Under the pieces are notes generated by a model. It saw only the letters and a list, made by a program, of their open reading frames with translations, did not search any database and was not told the origin of the DNA. The translations under genes were made by a program, and so were the position numbers. Of a stretch of DNA of 64,000 bases, positions 8,967 through 18,870 are shown one piece after another (positions within the stretch are counted from its first letter, which is position 1; each line of letters starts with the position of its first letter). Source of the stretch: Mayamaea pseudoterrestris (lineage: Eukaryota; Bacillariophyta; Bacillariophyceae; Sellaphorales; Sellaphoraceae); assembly GCA_027923505.1 (NCBI GenBank), contig BROI01000002.1:1922001-1986000 (forward strand). Reading direction: 5' to 3'.

Positions 8967-11099
8967 ATGGTGGCTCATCACCGTAACAAGCGGGCGCGAC
9001 GAGTGCTGCCGTCGTCGAGTAAAGCTAATGTCGAGTTTCGTCCTGACGCCAATTGGAGGTCACATTTTGTGACGCTTGCGACGGCCGAAGAAGAGGTGCG
9101 TCGCTTATGCAGCTTTCGATACGACAAGCCTGACCATGGATGTGTCGGTGACCTTGATTCAGTTTTCAACCTGATTGTCAAACTACGGTCAATCCTAGTT
9201 GATGATTTGACATTCACGGACTACGGCGACGATTGCGGCGACACTGACGACCACAGAGACACTGATGAACTCAGACTGTCGTCGTTCCCTTTAAGTGGAG
9301 GAAACATTATACACAATACACAAGCCAAAGATTCTGCAATCAATATACATTACTCTGAAAGGTTCGTTGCAGCAATGGACGTCAAGCTCGTCAAGCAAAC
9401 ACATGGTTTCTTGATCCATCTGTTAAGTCACACTTCCTCACTGTACGCTACCTCAACTGAACAAGATCCCGACTCACTAAACTACAAGCAATCTACGCAT
9501 CATGTTTTGAAATGTATCATTCAGACATGCAAAACTTTGGACGTGCTGTATCGAAGTCGACTGATTCCAGACAATGTTAACAATGACAAACGCCGGCTGC
9601 TGTCAATAATGGAATGCCAGGAAGCCTTCATCACATGCGTGAGAATGCTGGAACTGTCAAGCTTGATAGAAGCTGCTGAAGGCTATTGCACGAATTGCGA
9701 GAGGGATGATGAGGCTCGTGACGATAGCGACATTTGCGACATTGAAATCAAGATAACGCGTCTATTTGTCAGTGCGAAAAGCTCCTGTCTCGTCGTTCTC
9801 AGCCAGCTGGGGCCATACATTCAATCAGCAAAGATGACTTCGTTCAAAACTATTGTTGACGCAGGCTGCCGAATGAATGGATTGTTGCAATGGACGAGAG
9901 GTCTACTAGAATTTTTCGTTAAGAGTCCTGATGTTCAAACGAGCCATATAGCCAGCATTGCTGTGGCTGCAATTATTGACGCCGACAAGTTGTCCAGCTT
10001 GAATTGCTGTCTACCGAAAACAAAAGAACCAATCTTCCAAACTTACTGTTCCTTGCTCATGCGGACGACTGCAGTAACAGAAAACGCTTTCGTGGCAATT
10101 ATCGATCATCTGGACAACGCAAGTCGCCAGTCTGATTTCGATAGTCATCTTTCAGCCGACTGCATGGAACTGTTATGCGCGAAATATTTGCAGTTCCAAA
10201 GTACGAGGGAGCAATCACATGATCGTATTATTCAGGCCATGCGGCGACTCTTTCAAAGAACAAGATACGAAACAAGACGCGTACTTCCAGCCCTAGAATG
10301 GTGCCGTCGAAACAATCTACTGGCACTTATCGTTGATGATCCAGTCGAGTGCACACCAAAGAGACTAATTGCTTGTTTGCTAAAATTCCTTATGGACCAG
10401 CAAACGTCAAAAGGTCTGCTCAACTCACTTGGCCTGATTCGGCTGCGTCATCAAGAGAGCACAGCAGCAAAAGTGCTTCTGAGCATCATGACCATGCTAT
10501 TTGATGATAGCGGTGTAAGAGCAAACACACATTGTAATTCCATTTTAGAGTCTATACCGGGCACGGACCTTGTGAGCATATGTACGGTGCTGATGGAGCA
10601 TAACAATCTGGCAGTGGTTTGCGTCGTTACAGTCTGGTTGTGTGACAAATTGGCAAACGCTTCCCACGAGCTCTTGATCCAAGTCCCAAACTCCTTGGCA
10701 AGCCTGGGAGCAGTGGCGCTAGACCTATTGAGGAACGATTGGCAATTGGAGCTTATCGGAACAATAGTTACGCTGTGGAACAAGCTCGCCGCGCGAATGG
10801 ACAGTACCGTCTCCGCTTTGCTGACACGACAGTCATCCGTCATCTCTGCCCTACTTAAAATATTATTACAGGACAGTGTACCAGACGCACCAAGACTTGC
10901 TGCAACTCACGTGCTGGTGCTGCTCTCAAATGACGTTTGCAATCGACGTATTTTGGCGTGCCACAATGGACTGCTCCCCGGCTTGATTCGAGCGACACGT
11001 GAGTTCCATTTCAAGTCAACTAGATTAAAAGGCTCACCCATTGAGTTGACGAGAGACTCCATCAAGATGTGTATCATGAATCTCGCTGTTGCACTTTAG
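8967..11099 (+). CDS. Unrecognised 710-residue helical protein
   Basis: Single uninterrupted frame with ATG in good context (AAA ATG G). The N-terminus is basic (HHRNKRARRVLPSSSK), which could act as a nuclear signal. The rest is mostly amphipathic helix with recurring Leu-rich segments, for example around residues 560-700, and resembles an ARM/HEAT-type solenoid, although no repeat register could be fixed by eye. There is no signal peptide or membrane segment. No family assigned; a scaffold or chromatin-associated role would be a guess. The frame is long and strongly biased, so the gene itself is secure. Confidence 0.8.
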   Translation: MVAHHRNKRARRVLPSSSKANVEFRPDANWRSHFVTLATAEEEVRRLCSFRYDKPDHGCVGDLDSVFNLIVKLRSILVDDLTFTDYGDDCGDTDDHRDTDELRLSSFPLSGGNIIHNTQAKDSAINIHYSERFVAAMDVKLVKQTHGFLIHLLSHTSSLYATSTEQDPDSLNYKQSTHHVLKCIIQTCKTLDVLYRSRLIPDNVNNDKRRLLSIMECQEAFITCVRMLELSSLIEAAEGYCTNCERDDEARDDSDICDIEIKITRLFVSAKSSCLVVLSQLGPYIQSAKMTSFKTIVDAGCRMNGLLQWTRGLLEFFVKSPDVQTSHIASIAVAAIIDADKLSSLNCCLPKTKEPIFQTYCSLLMRTTAVTENAFVAIIDHLDNASRQSDFDSHLSADCMELLCAKYLQFQSTREQSHDRIIQAMRRLFQRTRYETRRVLPALEWCRRNNLLALIVDDPVECTPKRLIACLLKFLMDQQTSKGLLNSLGLIRLRHQESTAAKVLLSIMTMLFDDSGVRANTHCNSILESIPGTDLVSICTVLMEHNNLAVVCVVTVWLCDKLANASHELLIQVPNSLASLGAVALDLLRNDWQLELIGTIVTLWNKLAARMDSTVSALLTRQSSVISALLKILLQDSVPDAPRLAATHVLVLLSNDVCNRRILACHNGLLPGLIRATREFHFKSTRLKGSPIELTRDSIKMCIMNLAVAL

Positions 11100-11365
11100 T
11101 AGGAACCGCAATCAGGTTTGCTTAAACCTCACGACACTGTCCTTTTTTTACGCAACCCTATAAAAGTCAAGTGCATTCATCGACAATTTATATACACATT
11201 TAGGAATAATGTTAGGCGAATGCACTGTCTGAAGTAGGGTGAGAGGTTGAGCGAAACACAAATAAATAGAAGCACATCAGGTGGATGTTTTGCTTTGGGT
11301 AGCTAGTTGGGTGCCACAGCGACGACGATCCGTTTCTGGAAATCGACAACGCGCACATCCTCACA

Positions 11366-12196
11366 ATGGCAACTTGCACCAACCAAGACGCAGCAACCGA
11401 TTTTTGCAAGTGTGGCTCAATCATCACAACAATGCCAGGAGTTCATGGCCGAGTGGCTCTAGTCACGGGAGCTTCCAAGGGTATCGGTTTGGCGACGGCC
11501 AAGCTCTTGGAGCAACAAGGTGCCATTGTCGTTGGCGTCGCTCGTACAGAGGCTGATTTACAGGCGTCTGGATTGAAACATACGCTGGTCGCAGACTTGT
11601 CATTAGAAGAGGGATGCCAATATGCCGTGGAAGAAACAAAGCGTCGCTTAGGAGTGGACGGAATTGACATTTTGGTCTGCAACCATGGCATTGGAACGGC
11701 TCACGAGACGAGATTGGACCTGACGGACGTTGATTCCTATCATTTATCCATGCGTACAAACTTGGATGGACCATTCTACTTGACACGACTTGTCATGCGC
11801 GACATGGTTGCCAAGAAGTATGGCCGCTGCGTCTATACATCATCAACAGCTGCCACGGAGGCAGAAGCAAACGGCGTTGGCTACAATACTAGCAAGGCAG
11901 GACTATGTGGCCTCATGCGGAGCGTCTGTCAGGATGGAGGACCATTCAATGTTACTGCAAACGCTGTCCTTCCGGGGTGGGTTCGAACGGAACTTGCCGA
12001 GCAGAGTGCGCAGGTGGAAGCCACGAAGCGCGGCATCAACGTTGACGATGTATGGAAGGAACGGGCAGCCCTATGCAGCGCGAAACGAGTCATCACCCCG
12101 GAAGAAGTGGCACATACAATTCTTTTTCTTGCTTCGGAGGAATCGAGTGGCGTTAGCGGAGAGTCAATTCGAGTTTCGCTTGGTTGTCCCTACTGA
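11366..12196 (+). CDS. Short-chain dehydrogenase/reductase (SDR)
   Basis: NAD(P)-dependent oxidoreductase of 276 residues. The cofactor motif TGASKGIG is at residues 34-41, the CNHG structural motif at about 105-108, catalytic Ser in YTSSTA near 159 and the YxxxK pair at Y173 and K177. The chain ends in a short SLGCPY tail. Classical SDRs of this type include 3-oxoacyl-ACP reductases and hydroxy-acid or polyol dehydrogenases; the substrate cannot be told. The first 22 residues hold three Cys (CTNQDAATDFCKC) and precede a second ATG at 11432, which would give a typical-length SDR, so the true start is open. Confidence 0.9.
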   Translation: MATCTNQDAATDFCKCGSIITTMPGVHGRVALVTGASKGIGLATAKLLEQQGAIVVGVARTEADLQASGLKHTLVADLSLEEGCQYAVEETKRRLGVDGIDILVCNHGIGTAHETRLDLTDVDSYHLSMRTNLDGPFYLTRLVMRDMVAKKYGRCVYTSSTAATEAEANGVGYNTSKAGLCGLMRSVCQDGGPFNVTANAVLPGWVRTELAEQSAQVEATKRGINVDDVWKERAALCSAKRVITPEEVAHTILFLASEESSGVSGESIRVSLGCPY

Positions 12197-12695
12197 GTTT
12201 GCACAGAGTGCTTTACAAATCTCCTCCATGAAAGCTTTCGGAGGACACAAACTTTTCCATTCAAATCTCTTGAGGGACGTATACTTCATGCGCATGACGC
12301 GTGTATCGAGCTCGTGATGCTCACCTCTCATCGAACGAGAGATACAAACAGCTTTGCTGCTGATGCACAGAACTCTGTCCGATCCCAACTGGGTTTGGGC
12401 AATGTCAATGGTCTAATACCGGAGGTTCATCTGTAAGGAAGCATGAAAAGTGGGATATTGTAGGAAAATGTTGCAACGAGTATAATACATTGAGCTCTCG
12501 ATGCGAAAATAAAGAACGAGCTGGTGTAGTTGTGAGTAACGGTCTGACGTGAATGTTGGTGATTAACCCTAACCGTAAGTTGGCGAGCGCCTCGCGAAAA
12601 ATCGCGTTCGGTGGATCCACCTCGTCGCACAACACATCCGAATCTTGTTCACGCCATTGTCCTGGACCAAGCCATTGACAGCCATAACAGCAACC
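12197..12695. other. Intergenic region
   Basis: About 500 bp between the SDR and the VWA gene, both rightward. Open frames here on either strand have no family signature. No repeat or RNA gene recognised. Confidence 0.5.
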
Positions 12696-14151
12696 ATGAC
12701 GGCTCCCAAGAAATACATCAAAGTCGGCGGCGTGATGAAGCTGAATCCCGAGTACAAAAAGTACCAGGAGAGTCAGTCGGGCGGTCAGGCCGCCACCACG
12801 GTGGCTCGTCCCGACATTGCCCTTCCAGTTGTTTCCACCATGGAGGATTACGCTCAATTCAATCAAGACTTGGGAACGAATACTCCATTGTCCGAGTCAA
12901 CTAGCGCGACAATTGAAATGCTGCAGGACCCAGAAGTTTGCATGTCGGCTGGGAGTGAGTATTGCTTTCCAACGTGCCTTCTGGCTGAGGATAGTTCGAA
13001 CGAGTAGACAAGTTCCATTTTCATCCAGTTAGTATTCTCATGATGTACTTCTTCTTTATCTCTTCATTTATGCAGTGTCTGCCGATACGATTATTGATCA
13101 GCTCGGCTCTGTACTTGGCAAGTACGAGGTGCCGATTGGCCTCATGAACAAGCTCATGGTTCTCACCGAGTTTCAATCGCTAGAGTTCATCATTGACGAC
13201 TCTGGATCCATGGGAAATCGATCAGATTCAATTGACAAGGCAACGGGAAGGCCGCATACTCGTTGGACGGAAGCAAAGGAGCGTTTGAAGGAAATGCTCG
13301 AGGTCCTTGCATACGTTCCATTCAACCAGATTGGCATTGAGTTTTTGAACCGACCGGACCGCATCAATTTGACTCGCAATGGCCGCGATCCAAAGGCCTT
13401 TCTCGCGGAAGCATACCATCAGGTGGATGCTGCATTCACGTCAGGTCCTCGTGGAACGACGCCTGCCTTTGAAAAGCTGAGCGCTTCCTTTAGTCGCGGC
13501 CAGGGCGCCAACATTGCGCGTTACTTTTTTGGAGACGGCATTCCCAATGGCGGCGAGCAGGCGCAAAAGGCCATTGTCGACTTGCTTAAGAATCGTCAGA
13601 ATCCGTCGGGCAATCCACTGACCTTTATGAGTTGCACGAACGTGGATGAGGATGTGGAATGGATGAAGGATGCTGAAGAGGTTGCGCCGTACTGCTCCGA
13701 GTCGGATGATTTTGCGGATGAAGCTGCAGAAGTGATGCGCGACCAGGGTGCAGCCTTGCCGTATACTCGTGGCTTCCATCTCATTTGCCAGCTGGTAGCT
13801 GCCATGTTTCCAGAGGATCTTGATGCAATGGACGAGTCGGTCCCCTTTACCAAGACCACATTGGACAACCTCTTGGGTATCCAGACGAATGAAGAATCTT
13901 ATCGCCAGTATTTCAACGAGTTTGTCAAGGCGCAGGGTGCTCGCAAGATTGAAACCAAGAGCGACAAGTTGAAAAAGACGTTCGAGTGGGACTATGAGGA
14001 ATTCCGACGTGCGCCAACCTCTAGCCAGATCCCTGCCGTGCAGCAATTCAAACAGCAAGTGAAGGAGATGGATCACAAGCCAAAAGGCATTGGTGGTTTT
14101 TTTAAACATGTCATGGCGCCAAAGGGAGACAAGAAGTCTAAACCAAAGTAG
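12696..14151 (+). CDS. VWA-domain protein, cytosolic, single intron
   Basis: Exons 12696..12954 and 13076..14151 join to 444 residues over a 121-bp intron (GTGAGT...ATGCAG). The von Willebrand A domain starts just after the intron: the metal-ion site is D127-D-S-G-S131 (DxSxS), with the SGPRGTTPAF Thr motif about 90 residues later and a following FGDG. No signal peptide, so it is expected in cytosol or nucleus. The last 30 residues are basic (KGDKKSKPK). Such intracellular VWA proteins commonly scaffold complexes; a specific role cannot be assigned. An upstream in-frame ATG at 12645 is less likely than the one at 12696. Confidence 0.85.
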
Positions 14152-14469
14152 AGCCTTGATGGTGGACAAGAACTCAACGTCAATAATATTTAATCTAGCC
14201 TACGTAAATTTTATTTGTTGTCACACTCTTCTACCAGCTGATGTTGCCGAGCCACTGGTAGCTATATAAACTTGCTTTTTCCTTTGGCATACATTAGCTG
14301 CACTTGTGCTATCATACAACATCATCGCGCCATCAAGGTATCATCCGTCGCTTCGGTACTCTGTTATTTTCGTCGTCTGGACGAGACGGCGACGAAACCC
14401 CTTCATTTTTTACACCAAGAGCTCAAAACATCGTGCATTCATACTAATCATACAAGGCCTAGGAGCATC
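14152..14469. promoter_or_regulatory. COX19 upstream region with TATA-like box
   Basis: About 320 bp. TATATAAA lies at 14263-14270, about 200 bp before the COX19 ATG; it is a reasonable but unproven core promoter. The frame upstream of the ATG is open from 14272 but does not look like coding sequence. Confidence 0.4.
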
Positions 14470-14826
14470 ATGTCTTCTATATCCATGGGAACCGCAAAGC
14501 AGGTCGTCAGGCCGCCGCAACGAGGCATTTTCCCACTGGATCACATGGCGGAATGCACCGAAAAGATGCAAGCCTACTTGGACTGTTTGCAAACCAACAA
14601 GGACGTTCACCACAAGTGCCGTGAACCGAGTCGACTCTATTTGGAGTGTCGAATGGAACGAGGATTAATGTCGAAAGAGAATCTTGACAATATGGGCTAC
14701 GGAGATGACAATCGAGTGGAAGGAGCGAAGGAATACGACAAGCAGAGGGAGATTGCCGGCTTCACGGCCGGAACGCACATTACAGCACACGAAAAGTGGT
14801 GGTTCCAAAGATGGTTCGGAGGATGA
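14470..14826 (+). CDS. COX19: COX19, cytochrome c oxidase assembly factor
   Basis: Mitochondrial intermembrane-space twin Cx9C protein of 118 residues, involved in copper delivery to cytochrome c oxidase. The CHCH domain has C29-x9-C39 and C50-x9-C60; the RGIFPLDH lead-in and the YLECRMERGLMSKENLDNMG stretch are hallmarks of COX19. The tail after residue 75 is somewhat longer than in yeast. Import is expected through the Mia40 disulfide relay. The start at 14470 fits the family length; earlier in-frame ATGs would add an unrelated extension. Confidence 0.95.
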   Translation: MSSISMGTAKQVVRPPQRGIFPLDHMAECTEKMQAYLDCLQTNKDVHHKCREPSRLYLECRMERGLMSKENLDNMGYGDDNRVEGAKEYDKQREIAGFTAGTHITAHEKWWFQRWFGG

Positions 14827-14895
14827 ACAATAGATTTTTTATTGTACAGAGAATGGGAGAAGATGTGTATATGTTTCTGACTATTTAGTCGTCCT

Positions 14896-16239
14896 TTATT
14901 CGTCCTCATCCAACGCCACATAGTTGCTTTCGATTGCATTCGCCAGCGTCCATCGTTCAGCTGGATTAATGACAAACGAATGCTCCAAGAGTTGCATGGC
15001 GTGTCGTCCAAAGTTTAGGTGCGCCATGGCTCGGTTCAGCAAGTCCCGAGCCTCGTTGCTTCGCGCATCAACATCATCATCTTTGCCTGGTCGATGCAGC
15101 TCCATCAACACTTCCACCGTTCGTTCATTGACTGGATTACTAGAGAGTCCCTTGGCCAAAATAAAGTAGCGAAACACAATATCGCAAGGATGTGGAAGAT
15201 GGTAGAGTATTTGATTCGTGGAAAGGTTATAGAAAATCACCATGGCGCTCCAAAGGTCGGCCGCCACGCCGTCAAAGACTCGGTCGCGAAATATTTCGGG
15301 TGATTGCCACGCACGGGTTCCAGAGTTACCATGCGGAAGAATCAATGTTCGTTGCTGCATTTCAATGTACTTGTTGCTGCTACCGTTTCGTCTCTTGACA
15401 GTCGCTTGCGGTATGCGATCGCTCAAGGCCAGGTCGAAAACAACCAAGTTGTCGGGGCTCAGAAACAGAAAATTGTCGGGAGATAGGTCGCGATGAGCCA
15501 GTTGGTGCTGCTCCAGATACAGTAGAATGGCAAGGATCTTGCGAAATATGTTTCGTATACGCTCTGGAGGCAAAACTTCGCGCTTGTGCCACGGAATAAA
15601 GTCCTTGAGAGTGCCTTCGGTGCATGCCTTGGGTGTGATAATATATAAAAATGACTCATCTTGCAAAGCCTCAATGCACTGCAAGACATGAATGTTGTCT
15701 CCATGCTCCTGCATGAGTGCAATTTCCTTGTATGGATTCTCATGTCCACCTCGTCTCAAGTACTTTTCGACGGCAGCCTTGTTGAGCTGCTTGATGGCGA
15801 CAAACTGAGGTTCGCTGGGAGCCCGAAAGCTAGTTGTGTTTGAAACCAATGGATATATGCATGCAAATTGTATACAACCCCAGTTTGGATCGTGATGATT
15901 CAGTGAAATTGGTTCCTTTCCAGGTATTAGTGCGTAGGCTTGCTTTGGATGATCGGCACGCATCAAGTAGATTGGTGGAACGTCCATCGACTGCTTGTGT
16001 AGGACTTGTGCATGTTGAGGCCTACATATTGCCCGGTGAATGACAGGATGATACTCTTCTATTACGGGAGGCTGTGGAGGATGTTGTTCAAGCTCTGAGA
16101 ATGTCAAGCGAGAACCTGGTGTCGGTATCAGCTGCGACGGAACATTTGAACGAGGAAGATGGTTGCCATTTGTAGTGCCACCTGCATTATCATTCATGAC
16201 GAGAGCCAATAAACTTCCACACCGGGCTCTTCTTTTCAA
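14896..16239 (-). CDS. Protein kinase-like protein with DLA in place of DFG
   Basis: 447 residues with a kinase fold in the last 330. VAIK lysine is K150, the alpha-C glutamate probably E172, catalytic loop HRDLSPDN at 249-256 with D251, the magnesium motif reads D269-L-A instead of DFG, and the activation segment ends in SPE with a following DLWS. No glycine-rich loop can be seen before K150, where sequence reads WGCIQFACIYP. Catalytic Asp and Lys are present, so activity is possible but ATP binding may be atypical. The first 100 residues are low-complexity. No membrane segment. The gene ends 69 bp from COX19, tail to tail. Confidence 0.85.
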   Translation of the reverse strand: MKRRARCGSLLALVMNDNAGGTTNGNHLPRSNVPSQLIPTPGSRLTFSELEQHPPQPPVIEEYHPVIHRAICRPQHAQVLHKQSMDVPPIYLMRADHPKQAYALIPGKEPISLNHHDPNWGCIQFACIYPLVSNTTSFRAPSEPQFVAIKQLNKAAVEKYLRRGGHENPYKEIALMQEHGDNIHVLQCIEALQDESFLYIITPKACTEGTLKDFIPWHKREVLPPERIRNIFRKILAILLYLEQHQLAHRDLSPDNFLFLSPDNLVVFDLALSDRIPQATVKRRNGSSNKYIEMQQRTLILPHGNSGTRAWQSPEIFRDRVFDGVAADLWSAMVIFYNLSTNQILYHLPHPCDIVFRYFILAKGLSSNPVNERTVEVLMELHRPGKDDDVDARSNEARDLLNRAMAHLNFGRHAMQLLEHSFVINPAERWTLANAIESNYVALDEDE

Positions 16240-16695
16240 AGTCGAGGAAGCGAGAGTTGTAGGCCTTTGTTAGATATTCTAGTCTCAGCTGAATGGTGCG
16301 CATCCGACACCATGGCCGATTTTTGATGTACTGTGGTTTCTTTCAGTACCGGTACGAGGGCGAGTTTAGCTCAACGCTCGCGATGATTCGGGACCTACAG
16401 CGAGATAAAGAATAAGTCTGATAGGAACGAAATCAATTGCAAGAAGCTAATATATACTGCTTAATTGTATGTACCGGTACACCCAAAATATTCAGAATGA
16501 AGCGTCTGCGTGTTCATGTCTTGGTCAAATTCAGCTGCAGCTTCTGCTGCTCGACCCGGCGAGTTTTTACAATTGACATTAACTATAACAAAGTTGCTAT
16601 CGGTAATGAGATCAAGTAACTGTTTAACATTCGAAAAAACGGTGTATTTGCAGAAACACGCGTAACGGAACGTCTAAACCAGCTCCCATCGCCTC
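16240..16695. other. Intergenic region with two TACCGGTA-type palindromes
   Basis: About 456 bp between the kinase start and the BolA stop (both leftward). The palindromic core TACCGGTA occurs twice, near 16350 and 16473. No gene supported; a rightward 60-residue frame at 16437 has no features. Confidence 0.5.
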
Positions 16696-17166
16696 TTACC
16701 CTTCGTTCCGCTTGGGCAGACTACCATCTCCACCAGCACATGCCGGCGACGCCGCAATCATCACGTCTCCACCTCCTTGCTCGTCCAGCATTGCCTGCCA
16801 CTGCGCCGGCGTCTTGCACACAATTGAGAGCGCATGTACAGGTCCCTTTAATTGCTCAGCCAAGGCGGCATTGACCATTCGGTGACGCGCCACTGGACTC
16901 TTGACGGCAGTAAATGCATCGCTGACCACTACGACTTTAAAGTGCGTTTCCGATCCTTTTGGTACATTGTGACGATGCGATTCATTCATGACTTGTAGAT
17001 GGAGTGGCTGGAATGCTTGGCGTAGGTTTTGCTCGATGGCAGCTTGCACCGGAAAATTTGAATCTTCGGTTGTGGACATGCTTGTAGAAAGTCGATGGCT
17101 TAGTTGACGATGAGATATAGGTGTTCGTCGAATGGATACGGCTTGCTGGAATGCAAGACGAAGCAT
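16696..17166 (-). CDS. BolA-family protein, probably mitochondrial
   Basis: 156 residues. The BolA domain covers about 40-130, with the signature region ESHRHNVPKGSETHFKVVVV, the invariant RHRMVN and LAEQLKGPVHALS. BolA proteins pair with monothiol glutaredoxins in iron-sulfur cluster handling. The first 29 residues are rich in Arg, Ser and Gln and lack acids, like a mitochondrial (or plastid) targeting peptide; a second ATG at 17079 (MSTTEDSN) would start the cytosolic form. The conserved His after the second helix (RHRM) is present. The C-terminal 20 residues are Gly-rich and not conserved. Confidence 0.9.
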   Translation of the reverse strand: MLRLAFQQAVSIRRTPISHRQLSHRLSTSMSTTEDSNFPVQAAIEQNLRQAFQPLHLQVMNESHRHNVPKGSETHFKVVVVSDAFTAVKSPVARHRMVNAALAEQLKGPVHALSIVCKTPAQWQAMLDEQGGGDVMIAASPACAGGDGSLPKRNEG

Positions 17167-17453
17167 GGTCGTGTACCGTAGTGAAATGAATGAAACGGAA
17201 CGAGATTCAACCGCGCCGTCGCGGGGGCCGCGCCACTGTCACTCGATGTCGCACCAAAACTCAATAGTGGACGCACAGTTTCCACGCGTTACTAACTTTT
17301 GCATCCTTTGATCATAATCATTATCGATAAAGTCATCGATACTTCTATAGCTCAATTTGAGTCGCTAGCAACCATAGAGAAGATCATTTTCTGCGAAATA
17401 GAGGCGACTGCAGCGGACGCGAACACTCCAAACTCCAAACGTCACAGTTTGTC

Positions 17454-18773
17454 ATGACTCGACTATGCAGTTTCTTCCTCCTGCTGACAGCAGCAGCAAA
17501 GGCCGCGGAAACGACAACTAAACCAACATTTCGAGCCAAAAACATAGACTACTTTGACGCTGAAACGCTTGCCTACTACCTCGAGGAACCAACCGATTCT
17601 TCGCAACCACGACATGACTACGACGTTGCCGTCATGTTTTACGCAAGCTGGGACCAGAACTCGCACTCGCTCGCCCCAATGTACGGCAAGATTGCCCATT
17701 TGCTGCAGGCTGGAAGCAAGGAGAGTCGACTCATTTTGGGTCTCTTTGACTGCGAATTGAGTGCGGAACGCATGAAGCTATGCACGCAGGCTGGTGTGAC
17801 GCATTATCCAACCATTACGTTCATTTCACAGTCTGGACATTTGTTTGGATCCAAGTCGCCAAAACATGCCACCAAGTTCAAGGGAAACTGGCAGTATGGA
17901 GATGCTGTGTTGGACTGGCTCAACACCATGAGCGGCCTCAGTCAGTGGCATCGGGCTGGCTGGGGCAAGCGGATTCGTAGCTTTTTGTTTCGCAATCCGC
18001 GGCAGAAGAAGCCAGAGCTTCCTGTGGGATTACCGACAGCGAATAATGGATTGGTACAATCGTCCAAGATAGGCGAATCAGCTTCAGGAGTGGGTGGAAC
18101 GGCAGCTACTTCGGCTGCGTTAGCAAAAGCAGAAAAGGACGCCAAGGATTACAAGGACTTGGCCATGCGAGGTGCCATTATGATGGAAGCCATTCTATTT
18201 CCCATGACGAGTGAGTCGTCCCGAAACAATACTGCGCTTCTCATGAGCGATGGTGGTAAAAATTATACCGACATGTTTGCCGAGCTCACCTTTCACGATG
18301 CTTGGGATTCCAAGGAACCCAAGCACATTGTGCAAATGAGCTGCGTGTTGGAGATTGCGCTCGACTATTGTCAACGCGTCACGTCGGAGGCGACCAACGA
18401 ATTTATCAAGAATTTTGAAAGGCTTTCGCAGGAGGAGCAAGCGCAGGCGGACATGAGTGCGTTGCAGAAGCAGCTGGATGGCATGGTGAACGCGACGGAA
18501 CCATACTGCGCCATTCTCGAAGACTGCATTATCAGCATGTCTACGGCCGAGCAATGTCGACCAACAAACTGTCCGTTTAAGGACAAGGCAGCTTGCCGAT
18601 ACACAACGTCTTGCTTGGCGGATTCAATGATGGAAGATTACGCGACGGCACTGGGAGTCGATATAGCGGCTGGAAGCAGCAAAGCAACACCTGCTGGCGC
18701 GACTACTGCAGCAGAGGAGCGAAAAGCACAGGAGCAACCAACTAATAGCAAGAAGAACGCGTGGGGCATGTAG
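17454..18773 (+). CDS. Secreted/ER thioredoxin-like protein lacking the CxxC active site
   Basis: 439 residues with a signal peptide (1-17 or so, FFLLLTAAAKAAE). A PDI-type thioredoxin domain spans about 35-165: the segment YASWDQNSHSLAP sits where active PDI domains have WCGHC, so both redox cysteines are absent, while the cis-proline motif HYPTITF is kept. A second half (210-400) is helical and has several Cys, including CxxxxC pairs near residues 355-385, and may form its own disulfide-rich domain. No KDEL-type signal is seen. Probably a chaperone-like or substrate-binding ER protein; the second half is not recognised. Confidence 0.8.
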   Translation: MTRLCSFFLLLTAAAKAAETTTKPTFRAKNIDYFDAETLAYYLEEPTDSSQPRHDYDVAVMFYASWDQNSHSLAPMYGKIAHLLQAGSKESRLILGLFDCELSAERMKLCTQAGVTHYPTITFISQSGHLFGSKSPKHATKFKGNWQYGDAVLDWLNTMSGLSQWHRAGWGKRIRSFLFRNPRQKKPELPVGLPTANNGLVQSSKIGESASGVGGTAATSAALAKAEKDAKDYKDLAMRGAIMMEAILFPMTSESSRNNTALLMSDGGKNYTDMFAELTFHDAWDSKEPKHIVQMSCVLEIALDYCQRVTSEATNEFIKNFERLSQEEQAQADMSALQKQLDGMVNATEPYCAILEDCIISMSTAEQCRPTNCPFKDKAACRYTTSCLADSMMEDYATALGVDIAAGSSKATPAGATTAAEERKAQEQPTNSKKNAWGM

Positions 18774-18870
18774 CATGGACTAGCTGGAGTAACGAGCCTT
18801 TTTCAAAATATATCGCTGAATATACACCTGCTAATTTAATAAATACGAGTAAGTAGTTCCTTACAATGTT

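Noticed and set aside
12405-12866. 153-residue leftward frame upstream of the VWA gene
   Set aside because: Overlaps the VWA first exon antisense and has no motif.
13441-14169. 242-residue leftward open frame
   Set aside because: Antisense of the VWA gene, whose metal-site motif and intron are convincing.
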